DNA of 58,248 bases, from NCBI GenBank assembly GCA_000384615.1, contig ARQU01000001.1, forward strand, positions 306,246-364,493. Direction: 5' to 3'. The translations under genes were made by a program, and so were the position numbers. The stretch is from an alpha proteobacterium SCGC AAA536-G10 (lineage in GTDB: Bacteria; Pseudomonadota; Alphaproteobacteria; Puniceispirillales; Marisalimonadaceae). A model generated the notes under the pieces. It saw only the letters and a program-made list of their open reading frames with translations. It made no database searches and had not been told where the DNA came from. How positions within the stretch are numbered: position 1 is the stretch's first letter; each line of letters starts with the position of its first letter. Shown here in pieces: positions 25,060-33,430 of the stretch.

Positions 25060-25869
25060 ATGATATTAAATACAGGTAGTGTTAAATTTTATAATGGATT
25101 TATATATCATTCAAGAAAAGGTGACAAAGAACATTTTTTTAAAAATAAAATGAATGCTATTTTTATAGAATTAAATAATGATAAATCCGAAAAGAAATAT
25201 AAATACCCAACTTTATTTTCTATAAATAAGTTTAATTTATTAGCCTGGCATTCATCAAGTCATGGAGGTCAATTAAAGTGCTCAGAAAACCGAAATTTGT
25301 ATCAATTTATTTTACATTTAATCCAAAAATCTGGTGCTCAAGAGAATAAAGTGCATAAGATTAAATTATTAACATTCCCAAAAGTACTTGGTTGGGGGTT
25401 TAATCCTTTATCAATTTATTTTTGTTATGATTCCAAACGGTCATTATTACATTCTGTTTTTGAAGTAAGAAACACGTTTGGAGATATACACCATTACGTA
25501 TTAAATAATATAAATAAAAATAATAAAGTCCAAAAAACATTGAAAAAACTTTTTGTATCCCCTTTTTATCCACAAAAAGGTTACTACTACCTATATGCAA
25601 ATGAACTAAATGATAAAATTTTAACTTCTGTAGATTATATAATTAATAAAAAAAAAGTTTTTTCTGCTTCCATGGATTTAAAAGAAATAAAATTTGATAA
25701 TTTTAATATTTTAAGAGCTTTTGTGAAACTTTATTTGTTTCCTGGCAAAATTTGGATAAATATTCATTTACAAGCCTTTTTTCTTTGGTTAAAAAAAATT
25801 AAACTTTATAAAATTCCTTCTAGTCAAAAAATCAAGCATTCATTCGGCATCAAAATAAAAAAAAAATAA
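25060..25869 (+). CDS. DUF1365 family protein
   Basis: This 269-aa protein shows the DUF1365 pattern: an N-terminal 'FYNGFIYHSRKG' (early 'G.v.H.R..P' motif), 'LLTFPKVLGWGFNPLSIYFCYD' (about 106-127), which is the family's most conserved block, then 'EVRNTFGDIHHYVL' and 'VSPFYPQKGYYY'. Its biochemical role is unknown, but it almost always sits between the flavin oxidoreductase and the cyclopropane-fatty-acid-synthase-like gene, as here. The C terminus is very basic (KIKKKK). It starts 9 bp after its upstream neighbour and ends 38 bp before the methyltransferase. Confidence 0.9.
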   Translation: MILNTGSVKFYNGFIYHSRKGDKEHFFKNKMNAIFIELNNDKSEKKYKYPTLFSINKFNLLAWHSSSHGGQLKCSENRNLYQFILHLIQKSGAQENKVHKIKLLTFPKVLGWGFNPLSIYFCYDSKRSLLHSVFEVRNTFGDIHHYVLNNINKNNKVQKTLKKLFVSPFYPQKGYYYLYANELNDKILTSVDYIINKKKVFSASMDLKEIKFDNFNILRAFVKLYLFPGKIWINIHLQAFFLWLKKIKLYKIPSSQKIKHSFGIKIKKK

Positions 25870-25907
25870 CACATTTATTTTAATTTATAATAGGAAAACA
25901 ATCTTAA

Positions 25908-27080
25908 ATGAAATTTTGGAATAAATTATTTTTAAATGGAGTACAAAAATTTCCTTATGGATCTATTATTATAGAATGGCCGAACGGAATTACAAACAAA
26001 ATTGATGCTATCAATAATGGTCCACATGCACATTTAAAAATAGCCGATAACAATGTTATAAAAGAAATTATTCATGGCGGCGCAGTTAAATTTGCCGAAT
26101 TGTATATAGATAAAAGAATATCATCTAAAAATCTGACATCACTTATGTATTATTGTGCCCTAAATAATGATCAAGCTGAAGAAACATTTAAAATTTCTTT
26201 AACAAAATATCTTTATAATAAATTTTTACATTTCAAAAATAGAAACACTAAAATACAAGCAAAGAAAAATATCTCATATCATTACGATTTAGGTAATCAA
26301 TTTTATAAATATTGGTTAGATAAATCTATGACTTACTCTTCAGCAATATTTTCTAATCAACATGACAAACTAGAACTTGCTCAAAAAAATAAATATAAAA
26401 AACTAGCTGAATTATCAAATATAAAAAATGGGGACACAATATTAGAAATTGGATGTGGGTGGGGTGGTTTTTCTGAATTTTTAGGAAATAATTATGATTG
26501 TAAAGTAACGGCTATTACTATTTCTAAGGAACAATTTCACTTTGCCAAGAAAAGAATTGAAGAAGCAAATTTGTCAAAAAAAGTAATAGTTTTATTCTGC
26601 GATTATCGTAACATTGAAGGTAAATTTGATAAAATCGTATCCATAGAAATGTTTGAAGCAGTAGGTAAGGATTACTGGAATGTTTTTTTTGATAAAATTG
26701 AAAGTATATTAAAACCTAATGGTAATATTGGGCTTCAACTAATTACAATTGACGACAAAATTTATGATGTTTATAAAAAAAATCCAGATTTTATTCAAAA
26801 ATATATTTTCCCTGGTGGAATGTTACCTTCATTCAAAATACTTGAAAATACTTTAAGTAATAACTCTTTATATATAGAAAACGTAAATAGTTATGCTAAT
26901 GACTATGCAAAAACTTTAAGTTTGTGGAAACAAGAATTTAATAAAAATTGGGAAAATATTGAAAAACTTGGTTTTGATGAAACGTTCAATCGAATGTGGA
27001 ATTATTATCTTTCATATTGTGAGGGAGGATTTCTCTCTAAAAACATAGACCTAAAACAAATTAATTTAAAATTTAATTAA
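25908..27080 (+). CDS. Cyclopropane-fatty-acyl-phospholipid synthase family methyltransferase
   Basis: This 390-aa SAM-dependent methyltransferase acts on unsaturated acyl chains of membrane lipids. It has an N-terminal lipid-binding-like region (1-115) with 'GGAVKFAELYIDKRI'. The methyltransferase part starts at 'ISYHYDLGNQFYKYWLDKSMTYSSAIF' (about 123-149). The SAM loop is 'ILEIGCGWGGFSEF' (about 178-191), and 'IVSIEMFEAVGKDYW' carries the Glu/His-region residues of CFA synthases; later comes 'YIFPGGMLPS'. All family motifs are intact. It is the third gene of the flavin oxidoreductase-DUF1365 operon, so the product may be a methylated, cyclopropane or furan fatty acid. Its end overlaps the convergent NTF2-like gene by 8 bp. 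Confidence 0.9.
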   Translation: MKFWNKLFLNGVQKFPYGSIIIEWPNGITNKIDAINNGPHAHLKIADNNVIKEIIHGGAVKFAELYIDKRISSKNLTSLMYYCALNNDQAEETFKISLTKYLYNKFLHFKNRNTKIQAKKNISYHYDLGNQFYKYWLDKSMTYSSAIFSNQHDKLELAQKNKYKKLAELSNIKNGDTILEIGCGWGGFSEFLGNNYDCKVTAITISKEQFHFAKKRIEEANLSKKVIVLFCDYRNIEGKFDKIVSIEMFEAVGKDYWNVFFDKIESILKPNGNIGLQLITIDDKIYDVYKKNPDFIQKYIFPGGMLPSFKILENTLSNNSLYIENVNSYANDYAKTLSLWKQEFNKNWENIEKLGFDETFNRMWNYYLSYCEGGFLSKNIDLKQINLKFN

Positions 27081-27501
27081 TTTTAACTTTAAACATTCGC
27101 AAACTAATTTTATATAAAAAACCAAGTAAAGGTAATTTTATAAATATACCATTTGAAGAATCCCAATAATCTAAATGGGATATAACTTTACCTTCTTTAT
27201 TAAGTGTTATATCACTCATTCCTTCAATAGTTTGCAAACCTTTAAAAGCATAAAAAGTCATTTTCCATTTTAAAAAAATATGATCTTTGTTCTGGGCATA
27301 ATTTACAATAGAAAATTTTGGGTCTTCAACTTTATCAAACATATGATAAAAAATTTTTTTGAAATTATCTAAACCCTTAATGTTGTTAAATGGATCAGAA
27401 AAAATTACATCATTTATAACTAAATTATCAAAATTTTTTATATTTTCCTTATTCAAATTGGCAAATAAATTAAGATATTTTTTTATATAATTTTTTTTCA
27501 T
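27073..27501 (-). CDS. NTF2-like (SnoaL-type) protein
   Basis: This 142-aa cone-fold protein has a short N-terminal helix pair, then 'DPFNNIKGLDNFKKIFYHMFDKVEDPKF' (about 36-63), and strands ending 'GMSDITLNKEGKVISHLDYWDS' (about 93-114), as in NTF2-like proteins found with DUF1365/SDR lipid clusters. Such proteins bind small hydrophobic ligands or stabilise partner enzymes; none is a proven catalyst here. It is encoded 10 bp downstream of the SDR gene on the same strand, so the pair form one transcript facing the methyltransferase operon. Confidence 0.75.
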   Translation of the reverse strand: MKKNYIKKYLNLFANLNKENIKNFDNLVINDVIFSDPFNNIKGLDNFKKIFYHMFDKVEDPKFSIVNYAQNKDHIFLKWKMTFYAFKGLQTIEGMSDITLNKEGKVISHLDYWDSSNGIFIKLPLLGFLYKISLRMFKVKIN

Positions 27502-27511
27502 ATATTTTTTT

Positions 27512-28255
27512 TTAACATATAAATTTTTTAATAAGTAGAGACGTCAGCTTATCTGGTAACATGCTGAAGATTTTCATGAAAATTGAAAAATTTAGTGGGA
27601 ATGAAAATTCAAATTTATTAGATTTCATCTGGTTGTAAATAATTTTTGCTGCATCATCTGCTTTCATTAATCCTGGCATGTAAAAATCATTTAAAGATGT
27701 AGCAGGTGTTTCTACAAAACCTGGACTGCATACCTGTACCTTAATACCTTTTAAGGTTAAATCATATCTGATGGATTGTGCAAAAGATCTTAATGCTGCT
27801 TTTGTAGGCCCATATGCGGCTGCTTTTGGTAATCCTATCCATCCTGATATACTTGACATTATAATTATATGACCTTTCTTTGTACTAATCATCCTAGGTA
27901 AAAAAGCCTCATAACTATTTATAACTCCCAAATAATTGATTAAACAATGTTGTTTATAATGTTCGAGATTATTTTTACTTGCATCTATAGGTAAATATAT
28001 TCCCGCATTTAAAAATAACAAATCAGGGGGGGCATTTTTTTTTGCTATTGATTTTAATTTAACAAAGTCTTGAACGTCACAGGCATAAATTTTCAAAAAG
28101 TGTTTGTTTGTTAGCAGACTATTTTGTAACAATTTTAATTTTTCTAAATTACGACTTAATCCAATTACTTTCCACTCATATTGTATAAGTAACTTTGTTA
28201 AAGCAGCGCCTATACCTTCGCTAGCACCTGTTATTATTGCAGTATTTTGTTTCAT
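27512..28255 (-). CDS. Short-chain dehydrogenase/reductase (SDR)
   Basis: This 247-aa classical SDR has the cofactor motif TGASEGIGAAL (about 9-19), NAG in FLNAGIYLP (about 83-91), the catalytic Ser in MSSISGW (about 135-141) and YGPTKAA (about 149-155) with Tyr and Lys. The C-terminal part is extended with a hydrophobic, basic end that suits a membrane-lipid substrate. It reduces or oxidises a carbonyl or hydroxyl with NAD(P). It sits with the NTF2-like gene opposite the methyltransferase operon, so it probably belongs to the same lipid pathway (inferred). Confidence 0.9.
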   Translation of the reverse strand: MKQNTAIITGASEGIGAALTKLLIQYEWKVIGLSRNLEKLKLLQNSLLTNKHFLKIYACDVQDFVKLKSIAKKNAPPDLLFLNAGIYLPIDASKNNLEHYKQHCLINYLGVINSYEAFLPRMISTKKGHIIIMSSISGWIGLPKAAAYGPTKAALRSFAQSIRYDLTLKGIKVQVCSPGFVETPATSLNDFYMPGLMKADDAAKIIYNQMKSNKFEFSFPLNFSIFMKIFSMLPDKLTSLLIKKFIC

Positions 28256-28274
28256 TCTAAAATTTTTTATTTTA

Positions 28275-28976
28275 TTAAACCTTACAAGTTTGATAACTAA
28301 CTATAACTGCACCCCTCACTTTTGATGCTAATATTTTTAAGTTTACTGAAAACTTTCCAGCCATAATATTTTTACTTATTGGTAAATTGCCTTCAACAAT
28401 GTCATTATTACCTAAATAAATAAAAATTACTCTTAAAGGTTTAGATGGATCAAAATGTGGTCCTTTATTAATTGTATCAGTTATGTTACCTTCTGCTTTT
28501 ACTTTTAAGCTTCCAGACAATAATAATAATGTATTTTCAGGTGGTATAAAAGATTCTGTTGAAACGGGCAATTCTTTATATTGAAAACTATTACAAATCT
28601 TGTTTTTTCCTAATAATCTTAGGTTATTAATGATATCTTGTTCTCCAACTCCATTTGCTAAACTCGAAGCAAGGATATTTTTAGCATCTCTACCAAAGTC
28701 AGAATTTTGATTACTAATATTTTTCGTGTTTAAAGCTAAATTTGCCTCTTTTAATTTAAGAATAGTATCTGTTAACTTTCTATCGAGTTCAATTTTTTGG
28801 TTATTAAAATCATTGATAATTTTTTCATTTTCTTGTATTAGTATTAATTTGTCACCATTACCTAACCACCATCCAACAAAAAAGATTGATGTAAAGATTA
28901 AGATCTTAAAAGAAAAATTCAAAATAAATTTTAATTGTTTCTTTCTATATTTATTTTGTGCTTGATAATAATCCAA
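28275..28976 (-). CDS. Membrane-anchored coiled-coil protein, unknown function
   Basis: From TTG 28976 this is a protein of about 233 aa; AAGGA lies 5 bp before that codon, and a longer frame to TTG 29033 is possible but lacks a ribosome site. It has a basic N terminus (NKYRKKQLKF), one membrane helix ('ILIFTSIFFVGWWLGNG'), a short coiled coil of about 50 residues (ENEKIINDFNNQKIELDRKL) and a C-terminal beta domain with 'TLLLLSGSLKV' and 'VIVSYQTCKV' at the end. No family is recognised with certainty. The layout suggests a single-pass envelope protein. It lies upstream of the SDR gene with a 19-bp gap and may share its transcript. Confidence 0.65.
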   Translation of the reverse strand: MDYYQAQNKYRKKQLKFILNFSFKILIFTSIFFVGWWLGNGDKLILIQENEKIINDFNNQKIELDRKLTDTILKLKEANLALNTKNISNQNSDFGRDAKNILASSLANGVGEQDIINNLRLLGKNKICNSFQYKELPVSTESFIPPENTLLLLSGSLKVKAEGNITDTINKGPHFDPSKPLRVIFIYLGNNDIVEGNLPISKNIMAGKFSVNLKILASKVRGAVIVSYQTCKV

Positions 28977-29107
28977 ATTAAGTCCTTGAATAAAAAATTT
29001 TTTTCTTTTTATATCTAATATGCAATAAATCAATATTTTTCTTAATAATAAGGAATCTATAAATAATTAGAAATTTAAAAAGTAGAAATAAAAGAGCTTG
29101 GCAAAGG

Positions 29108-29659
29108 ATGCTTTCAGGTCGAAGGCTTGATATTTTATCTCCTTCACCTTTTGACATAGAAATAGAAGACATAGCCTTAGGTTTGTCCCGAGTTACCAGG
29201 TGGAATGGTCAAACCACTGGTCAACATGCATATTCTGTTGCACAACATTCAATGTTAGTTGAAGAAATTTTTAGTCTTGAATACCCAAATTTGAATAAAA
29301 AATGGAGTCTGGCAGCACTTTTACATGATGCACCTGAATATGTAATTGGCGATTTAATAACACCATTTAAAAACGCTCTTAATAACAGCTATATGTCTGT
29401 TGAAGACAATTTAATGAAATCTATCAATATCAGATTTGGATTACCCGCTATAATTCCTAAAAATGTTGAAATTAAAATAAAAAGAATTGATAAAGCTGTT
29501 GCTTGGTTTGAAGCAATTGACATTGCTGGATATAGCGAGGATGAAGCATTGCTAATATTAAAAAAACCAAGAATAAAGCGTCAAAATAAAAAAATTGTTT
29601 CTTTAAAACCTAACGATATTGCCAGAAAGTTTCTAAACAGATTTATAGAGCTTTATTAA
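29108..29659 (+). CDS. HD-domain phosphohydrolase (YfbR-like)
   Basis: This 183-aa HD-superfamily protein probably removes phosphate from nucleoside monophosphates, as YfbR does with dNMPs. Metal ligands are visible: H in 'GQHAYSVAQHSML', the HD pair in 'AALLHDAPEYVIGDL' (about 76-90), and a later Asp in 'IKRIDKAVAWFEAIDIAGY'. The family start normally includes 'RAWQRMLSGRRLD'. Here RAWQR is encoded upstream of ATG 29108, and the frame is open to ATA 29063, which has AAGGAA 7 bp before it. Translation may therefore start at ATA or ATT upstream; ATG 29108 is the conservative call. It is convergent with the hydroxy-acid dehydrogenase gene. Confidence 0.85.
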   Translation: MLSGRRLDILSPSPFDIEIEDIALGLSRVTRWNGQTTGQHAYSVAQHSMLVEEIFSLEYPNLNKKWSLAALLHDAPEYVIGDLITPFKNALNNSYMSVEDNLMKSINIRFGLPAIIPKNVEIKIKRIDKAVAWFEAIDIAGYSEDEALLILKKPRIKRQNKKIVSLKPNDIARKFLNRFIELY

Positions 29660-29666
29660 ATAATAT

Positions 29667-30767
29667 TTAGTAACCTTCGTCAATTAATGGAAATGCACTT
29701 AAAGCATTTAATTTACCAAATGAATAATCTTTGCTTAAATATGTTTCATTTAAATCAAAAATTGAATTAGCACCTAACAACCTTAAAGCCGTTGAAATTT
29801 CTAATTCTAGTAATTCTAACATTCTTACTATAGCTTTTGATCCACCTGCTGCCGCAGCAAATCCTTGAAGTCTTCCTATTCCTACACAATCAGCTCCTAA
29901 GGCAATAGCTTTTAAAACATCTGTACCTCTCATAATACCACCGTCAAAAATAACTTTAGCTTTATTTCCTATTGCTTCAGATATTTCTGGAAGTACATTT
30001 AGACCGCCTAAACCATAATCTAACTGTCTTCCACCATGATTAGAAACGTAAACAACCTCAACGCCATGTTCAACTGCTAATGTAGCATCTTCTTTAGTTG
30101 CAATTCCTTTTATTATTATTGGCAAATCACAATAGGATTTTATTCTATCTATATCTTTCCAAGAAAATCTCATTTGATGTTCGAAACCACTTGCTGACTG
30201 TCGAGACGTAGTTCTATATCTTTTAGCTAAATCTCTTTCTCTTCTACCATACGCATCAAGGTCTACAGTTAGACATATTCCAGCATAATTGTGGTCCATT
30301 GCACTTTTAATATTATTATCCACCCAATTTTTGTCCCCTCTAACATATAATTGGAATAACTTTGGGTAATTAACACTTTTAGCAACCTCCTCTAATCCAG
30401 GCATGCATGTTGAACTTATCATATGCATTATGCCAAACTCAGATGCAGCTAAAGTAGGAGCAATACCAGCTCCATCGACAAAATCTTGCATTGAACCGAT
30501 GGGCGCAAGAATTACAGGCATTTTAAGTTTATGCCCAAATAGAACTACTGACAAATCTATATTTTCAACATCTCTTAACACTCTAGGTCGAAAGGCAATA
30601 TTATCCAGAGCAAACCTATTTCTCTTAAAAGTTGTTTCTGTTTCAGAAGCTCCAATAAGATAATCCCAAGTTTCTTTGGAAAGTTTTTCTTTAGCCTTTT
30701 TAACAAATTCATGAAGTACTAAATATTCTTCTCCTTCGATTTTGCTACCTAATTTTTTTTCAGTCAT
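29667..30767 (-). CDS. FMN-dependent alpha-hydroxy-acid dehydrogenase
   Basis: This 366-aa (beta/alpha)8 flavoenzyme oxidises 2-hydroxy acids such as lactate or glycolate. The start ATG 30767 is chosen because GGAG lies 8 bp upstream; the longer frame to 30821 has none. Family features: 'ILAPIGSMQDFVDGAG', 'KLFQLYVRGDK', 'VDLDAYGRRERDL', Lys in 'IIIKGIATKEDA', and the active-site block 'VVYVSNHGGRQLDYG' with catalytic His and Arg, then 'VIFDGGIMRGTDVLKAIALGAD', which holds the FMN phosphate. All key residues are intact. The exact substrate cannot be told. A tRNA-Leu gene lies divergently about 100 bp upstream. Confidence 0.92.
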   Translation of the reverse strand: MTEKKLGSKIEGEEYLVLHEFVKKAKEKLSKETWDYLIGASETETTFKRNRFALDNIAFRPRVLRDVENIDLSVVLFGHKLKMPVILAPIGSMQDFVDGAGIAPTLAASEFGIMHMISSTCMPGLEEVAKSVNYPKLFQLYVRGDKNWVDNNIKSAMDHNYAGICLTVDLDAYGRRERDLAKRYRTTSRQSASGFEHQMRFSWKDIDRIKSYCDLPIIIKGIATKEDATLAVEHGVEVVYVSNHGGRQLDYGLGGLNVLPEISEAIGNKAKVIFDGGIMRGTDVLKAIALGADCVGIGRLQGFAAAAGGSKAIVRMLELLELEISTALRLLGANSIFDLNETYLSKDYSFGKLNALSAFPLIDEGY

Positions 30768-30873
30768 ATAATTCTCCGAGTGTTCAAATTGAACTATATA
30801 AAAATTAATCTTAAAAGCCATAAAAAACTTGCCTTAGCCAAAAAGCTAAGTTACACAAAAAACATATGGTTTT

Positions 30874-30960
30874 GCGAGCGTGGCGGAATGGTAGACGCAC
30901 TGGACTTAAAATCCAGAGTCCGATAAGGACGTGGGGGTTCAAGTCCCCCCGCTCGTACCA
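30874..30960 (+). tRNA. tRNA-Leu (UAA)
   Basis: An 87-nt cloverleaf with a long variable arm. Acceptor GCGAGCG pairs with CGCTCGT (one G-U at the end), the anticodon arm is CTGGA-CTTAAAA-TCCAG with anticodon TAA, the T arm contains GGTTCAAGTCC, and an encoded ACCA ends at 30960. Confidence 0.95.
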
Positions 30961-31007
30961 TATAATTATTTTTTTGAGCTTAATATAGTACACAGGCCAT
31001 TATATAA

Positions 31008-31850
31008 ATGATTATTGCCCGTACAAGAAAAGATCTTATTAAAACTTTACAACAATTCTCTCAAAAGCCTGGCAAGTTAGCTTTAATTCCAACCATGGGT
31101 AACTTGCATGATGGGCACCTATCATTAATAAGATTAGCTAAATTAAATGCTGAGAAAACAATTACAACAATTTTTGTCAACCCACTTCAGTTTGGAAAAA
31201 ACGAAGACTATAACCAATATCCAAGAACAGAAGAAATAGATATCCTGAAATTAACTAAAGAAAAGTGTGATATTTTATTTATACCAATAAATAAAAATGA
31301 AGTGTTTCCACAATATGAAAAGTTGAAAAAAATTGAAACTGGGAAACTTGGAGATGAGCTTTGCGGTAAAATAAGACCAGGTCATTTTAACGGCGTTTTG
31401 ACAGTAGTTAATAAAATCTTTGAAATGATAAAACCTGATATTGCAATTTTTGGAGCAAAAGATTACCAACAACAAATTTTAATAAAACAAATGGCGGAAA
31501 ATTTACATCCTTCTTTGTCTTTATTAAAGGCTCCAATTATAAGATCTAAAAATGGTGTTGCCTTATCTTCAAGAAATAATTATTTGTCTGAAAAAGAAAT
31601 TAAACTGGCCTCTAACTTATTTAAATGTCTTAAAAAGAGTGTAGAATCTTATAAAAAAAATATTTCCTTATACGAAATTATAGAAAATGCAAAAAAATTT
31701 TTAATTTCAAAAAATCTTGATCCTGACTATTTCGAACTTAGAGACACAGAACTTAATAGTGTTAGAGATAATAATTTTAAAGGAAACAAAATTTTTTTAA
31801 GTTCAGTAAAGATAAATAATACGCGATTAATTGATAATATTGAATTTTAA
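31008..31850 (+). CDS. panC: Pantoate-beta-alanine ligase
   Basis: PanC condenses pantoate and beta-alanine with ATP to pantothenate, the precursor of coenzyme A. The 280-aa protein is of normal length. Visible motifs are the HIGH-like 'IPTMGNLHDGHLSLI' (about 27-41), 'TIFVNPLQFGKNEDYNQYPR' (about 53-72), 'KIRPGHFNGVLTVVNK' (about 121-136), 'IFGAKDYQQQ' (about 146-155) and KMSKS-like 'GVALSSRNNYLS' (about 180-191). All catalytic regions are intact. The rhomboid gene starts immediately after the stop (no gap). No panB neighbour is in the window. Confidence 0.97.
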   Translation: MIIARTRKDLIKTLQQFSQKPGKLALIPTMGNLHDGHLSLIRLAKLNAEKTITTIFVNPLQFGKNEDYNQYPRTEEIDILKLTKEKCDILFIPINKNEVFPQYEKLKKIETGKLGDELCGKIRPGHFNGVLTVVNKIFEMIKPDIAIFGAKDYQQQILIKQMAENLHPSLSLLKAPIIRSKNGVALSSRNNYLSEKEIKLASNLFKCLKKSVESYKKNISLYEIIENAKKFLISKNLDPDYFELRDTELNSVRDNNFKGNKIFLSSVKINNTRLIDNIEF

Positions 31851-32570
31851 ATGTTTTTTTTTCCTTTTGCTGATGAAAACCCAACGAAAACAAAACCAAT
31901 TGTAAGTTGGAGCGTAATTTTAATTTGTTCTATAATTTTTTTAAATTATATTTTTGAACAAGAATATATAAAAGAACAAATTTTTTTAAGCTTCGGAATG
32001 ATACCTGCCATTTTATTTGGTTATTCTGAATTATCTACTAGCTTAAAAGTTGTTCCAGCTTTTATTTCAATTATCACATCTATGTTTTTACATGGTAGTT
32101 GGATGCATTTAATTGGTAATATGACTTATCTATATATTTTTGGAGATAATATTGAAGAGAACTTAGGCAAAATAAAGTTTATTATATTTTATTTATTAAC
32201 TGGAGGATTTGCAGCGCTTTCACAAGCCTTATTTGATACTAGTTCTACAATCCCTATGATTGGAGCATCTGGAGCAATTGCTGGGGTCTTAGGCGCATAT
32301 TTAGTTCTTTTTCCAAAGGCAAAAATTAAGGTTTTCTTTTGGTTTATAATTATTTTTAAAATATTTAAAATAAGAGCTTTCATAGTTCTTGGAGGATGGA
32401 TTTTAATACAGTTTTTAAGTTTTAGTGGAGATGATTTGAATTCTGGAGGCGTTGCTTATGCAGCTCATATTGGAGGCTTCATTTCTGGGGTTGTTTTAAT
32501 TAACTTTATGAAAAATAAAACAGGAATAAAGCACAAACCATCAAGAAGCTCAGTACCTAATTCTAAATAA
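31851..32570 (+). CDS. Rhomboid-family intramembrane serine protease
   Basis: This 239-aa polytopic protein cleaves membrane-spanning substrates. The catalytic pair is present: Ser in IGASGAIAGVLGAY (about 137-150) and His in 'AAHIGGFISG' (about 204-213). The earlier family motif around the second helix is 'MFLHGSWMHLIGNM' (about 79-92). Six hydrophobic segments fit a bacterial rhomboid. The C terminus is short and basic. It directly abuts panC (stop then ATG) and is convergent with the CinA-like gene; the substrate is unknown. Confidence 0.93.
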   Translation: MFFFPFADENPTKTKPIVSWSVILICSIIFLNYIFEQEYIKEQIFLSFGMIPAILFGYSELSTSLKVVPAFISIITSMFLHGSWMHLIGNMTYLYIFGDNIEENLGKIKFIIFYLLTGGFAALSQALFDTSSTIPMIGASGAIAGVLGAYLVLFPKAKIKVFFWFIIIFKIFKIRAFIVLGGWILIQFLSFSGDDLNSGGVAYAAHIGGFISGVVLINFMKNKTGIKHKPSRSSVPNSK

Positions 32571-32573
32571 GTT

Positions 32574-33347
32574 TTAAAACGATCTTTCATCAAATTCATT
32601 TTCTTCAACAATTTTACCTTTACCTCCTAGTATAATTATTGCTGACAAAACTGCTTTCGATGCTTCCTCAAGTAACTCTTCATTTTCTGATCTCAAAACT
32701 ATTGAAGTGCCAAAATTTCCTGGTTTGAAATAAGGATAGGATCCAATTTTAATAGTTTTAAATTTTTTTTCAATTTTTTCCAAATCTTTTGCAATTAAAC
32801 CTTCTCCAACATTACTAGAAACTGTTTTGGACTTAAGTTTTATTCCACCAATGAGATCATTTAAGATGGTATGAAACATTCCTTGCATAATTCTGGGAAC
32901 ACCAGCAAAAACAAATAAATTTTCAATTTTATAACCTGGTGCTGCCGAAACAGGATTATCAATTAAAATTGAATTTGATGGAATTATAGCCATTTTTTGA
33001 CGAGATTCATTAAACTCAACATCAGTACCTTCATAATGTATCTTTAATCTCCTAATAGCTTCAGGATCTTTAATTAGTTTTTGATTAAAGGCTTTTGCAA
33101 CAGATTCTGTAGTAATATCGTCATGAGTAGGACCTATACCTCCACAAGAAAAAACATATGTGAATTTTTTTGTGAAATTTTTTATAGTTTCAATAATAGT
33201 TTCAGAATCATCAGAAATTATTCTCGCCTCAATTAACCTTACTCCAATATTATTTAATTCGGTTGCAATCCAATTAATATTGGTATCTTTAGTCCTACCT
33301 GATAATATTTCATCACCTATTATAATAATACCTGCTGTTGAAACCAT
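32574..33347 (-). CDS. Competence/damage-inducible protein A-like (molybdopterin-binding domain)
   Basis: This 257-aa protein has the CinA N-terminal/MoCF-biosynthesis domain: 'GIIIIGDEILSGRTKDTN' (about 6-23) and 'YVFSCGGIGPTHDDITTESVAKAF' (about 70-93), then 'PGYKIENLFVFAGVP'. The C-terminal nicotinamide-nucleotide amidase part of full CinA is absent, as in many stand-alone family members. Possible roles are ADP-ribose or NAD-related pyrophosphatase activity, or molybdopterin binding; context does not decide. It is convergent with the rhomboid gene (3-bp gap) and divergent from map. Confidence 0.88.
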   Translation of the reverse strand: MVSTAGIIIIGDEILSGRTKDTNINWIATELNNIGVRLIEARIISDDSETIIETIKNFTKKFTYVFSCGGIGPTHDDITTESVAKAFNQKLIKDPEAIRRLKIHYEGTDVEFNESRQKMAIIPSNSILIDNPVSAAPGYKIENLFVFAGVPRIMQGMFHTILNDLIGGIKLKSKTVSSNVGEGLIAKDLEKIEKKFKTIKIGSYPYFKPGNFGTSIVLRSENEELLEEASKAVLSAIIILGGKGKIVEENEFDERSF

Positions 33348-33430
33348 AAATAGTTACCTTTAAAAAAATTAATATTGTACGTAAATAGTTATAATAATAT
33401 ATATAACATATAACTTAATAATTGGTCATA

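Noticed and set aside
30811-30993. 60-aa frame on the minus strand
   Set aside because: It runs through the tRNA-Leu gene in reverse and is not a protein gene.
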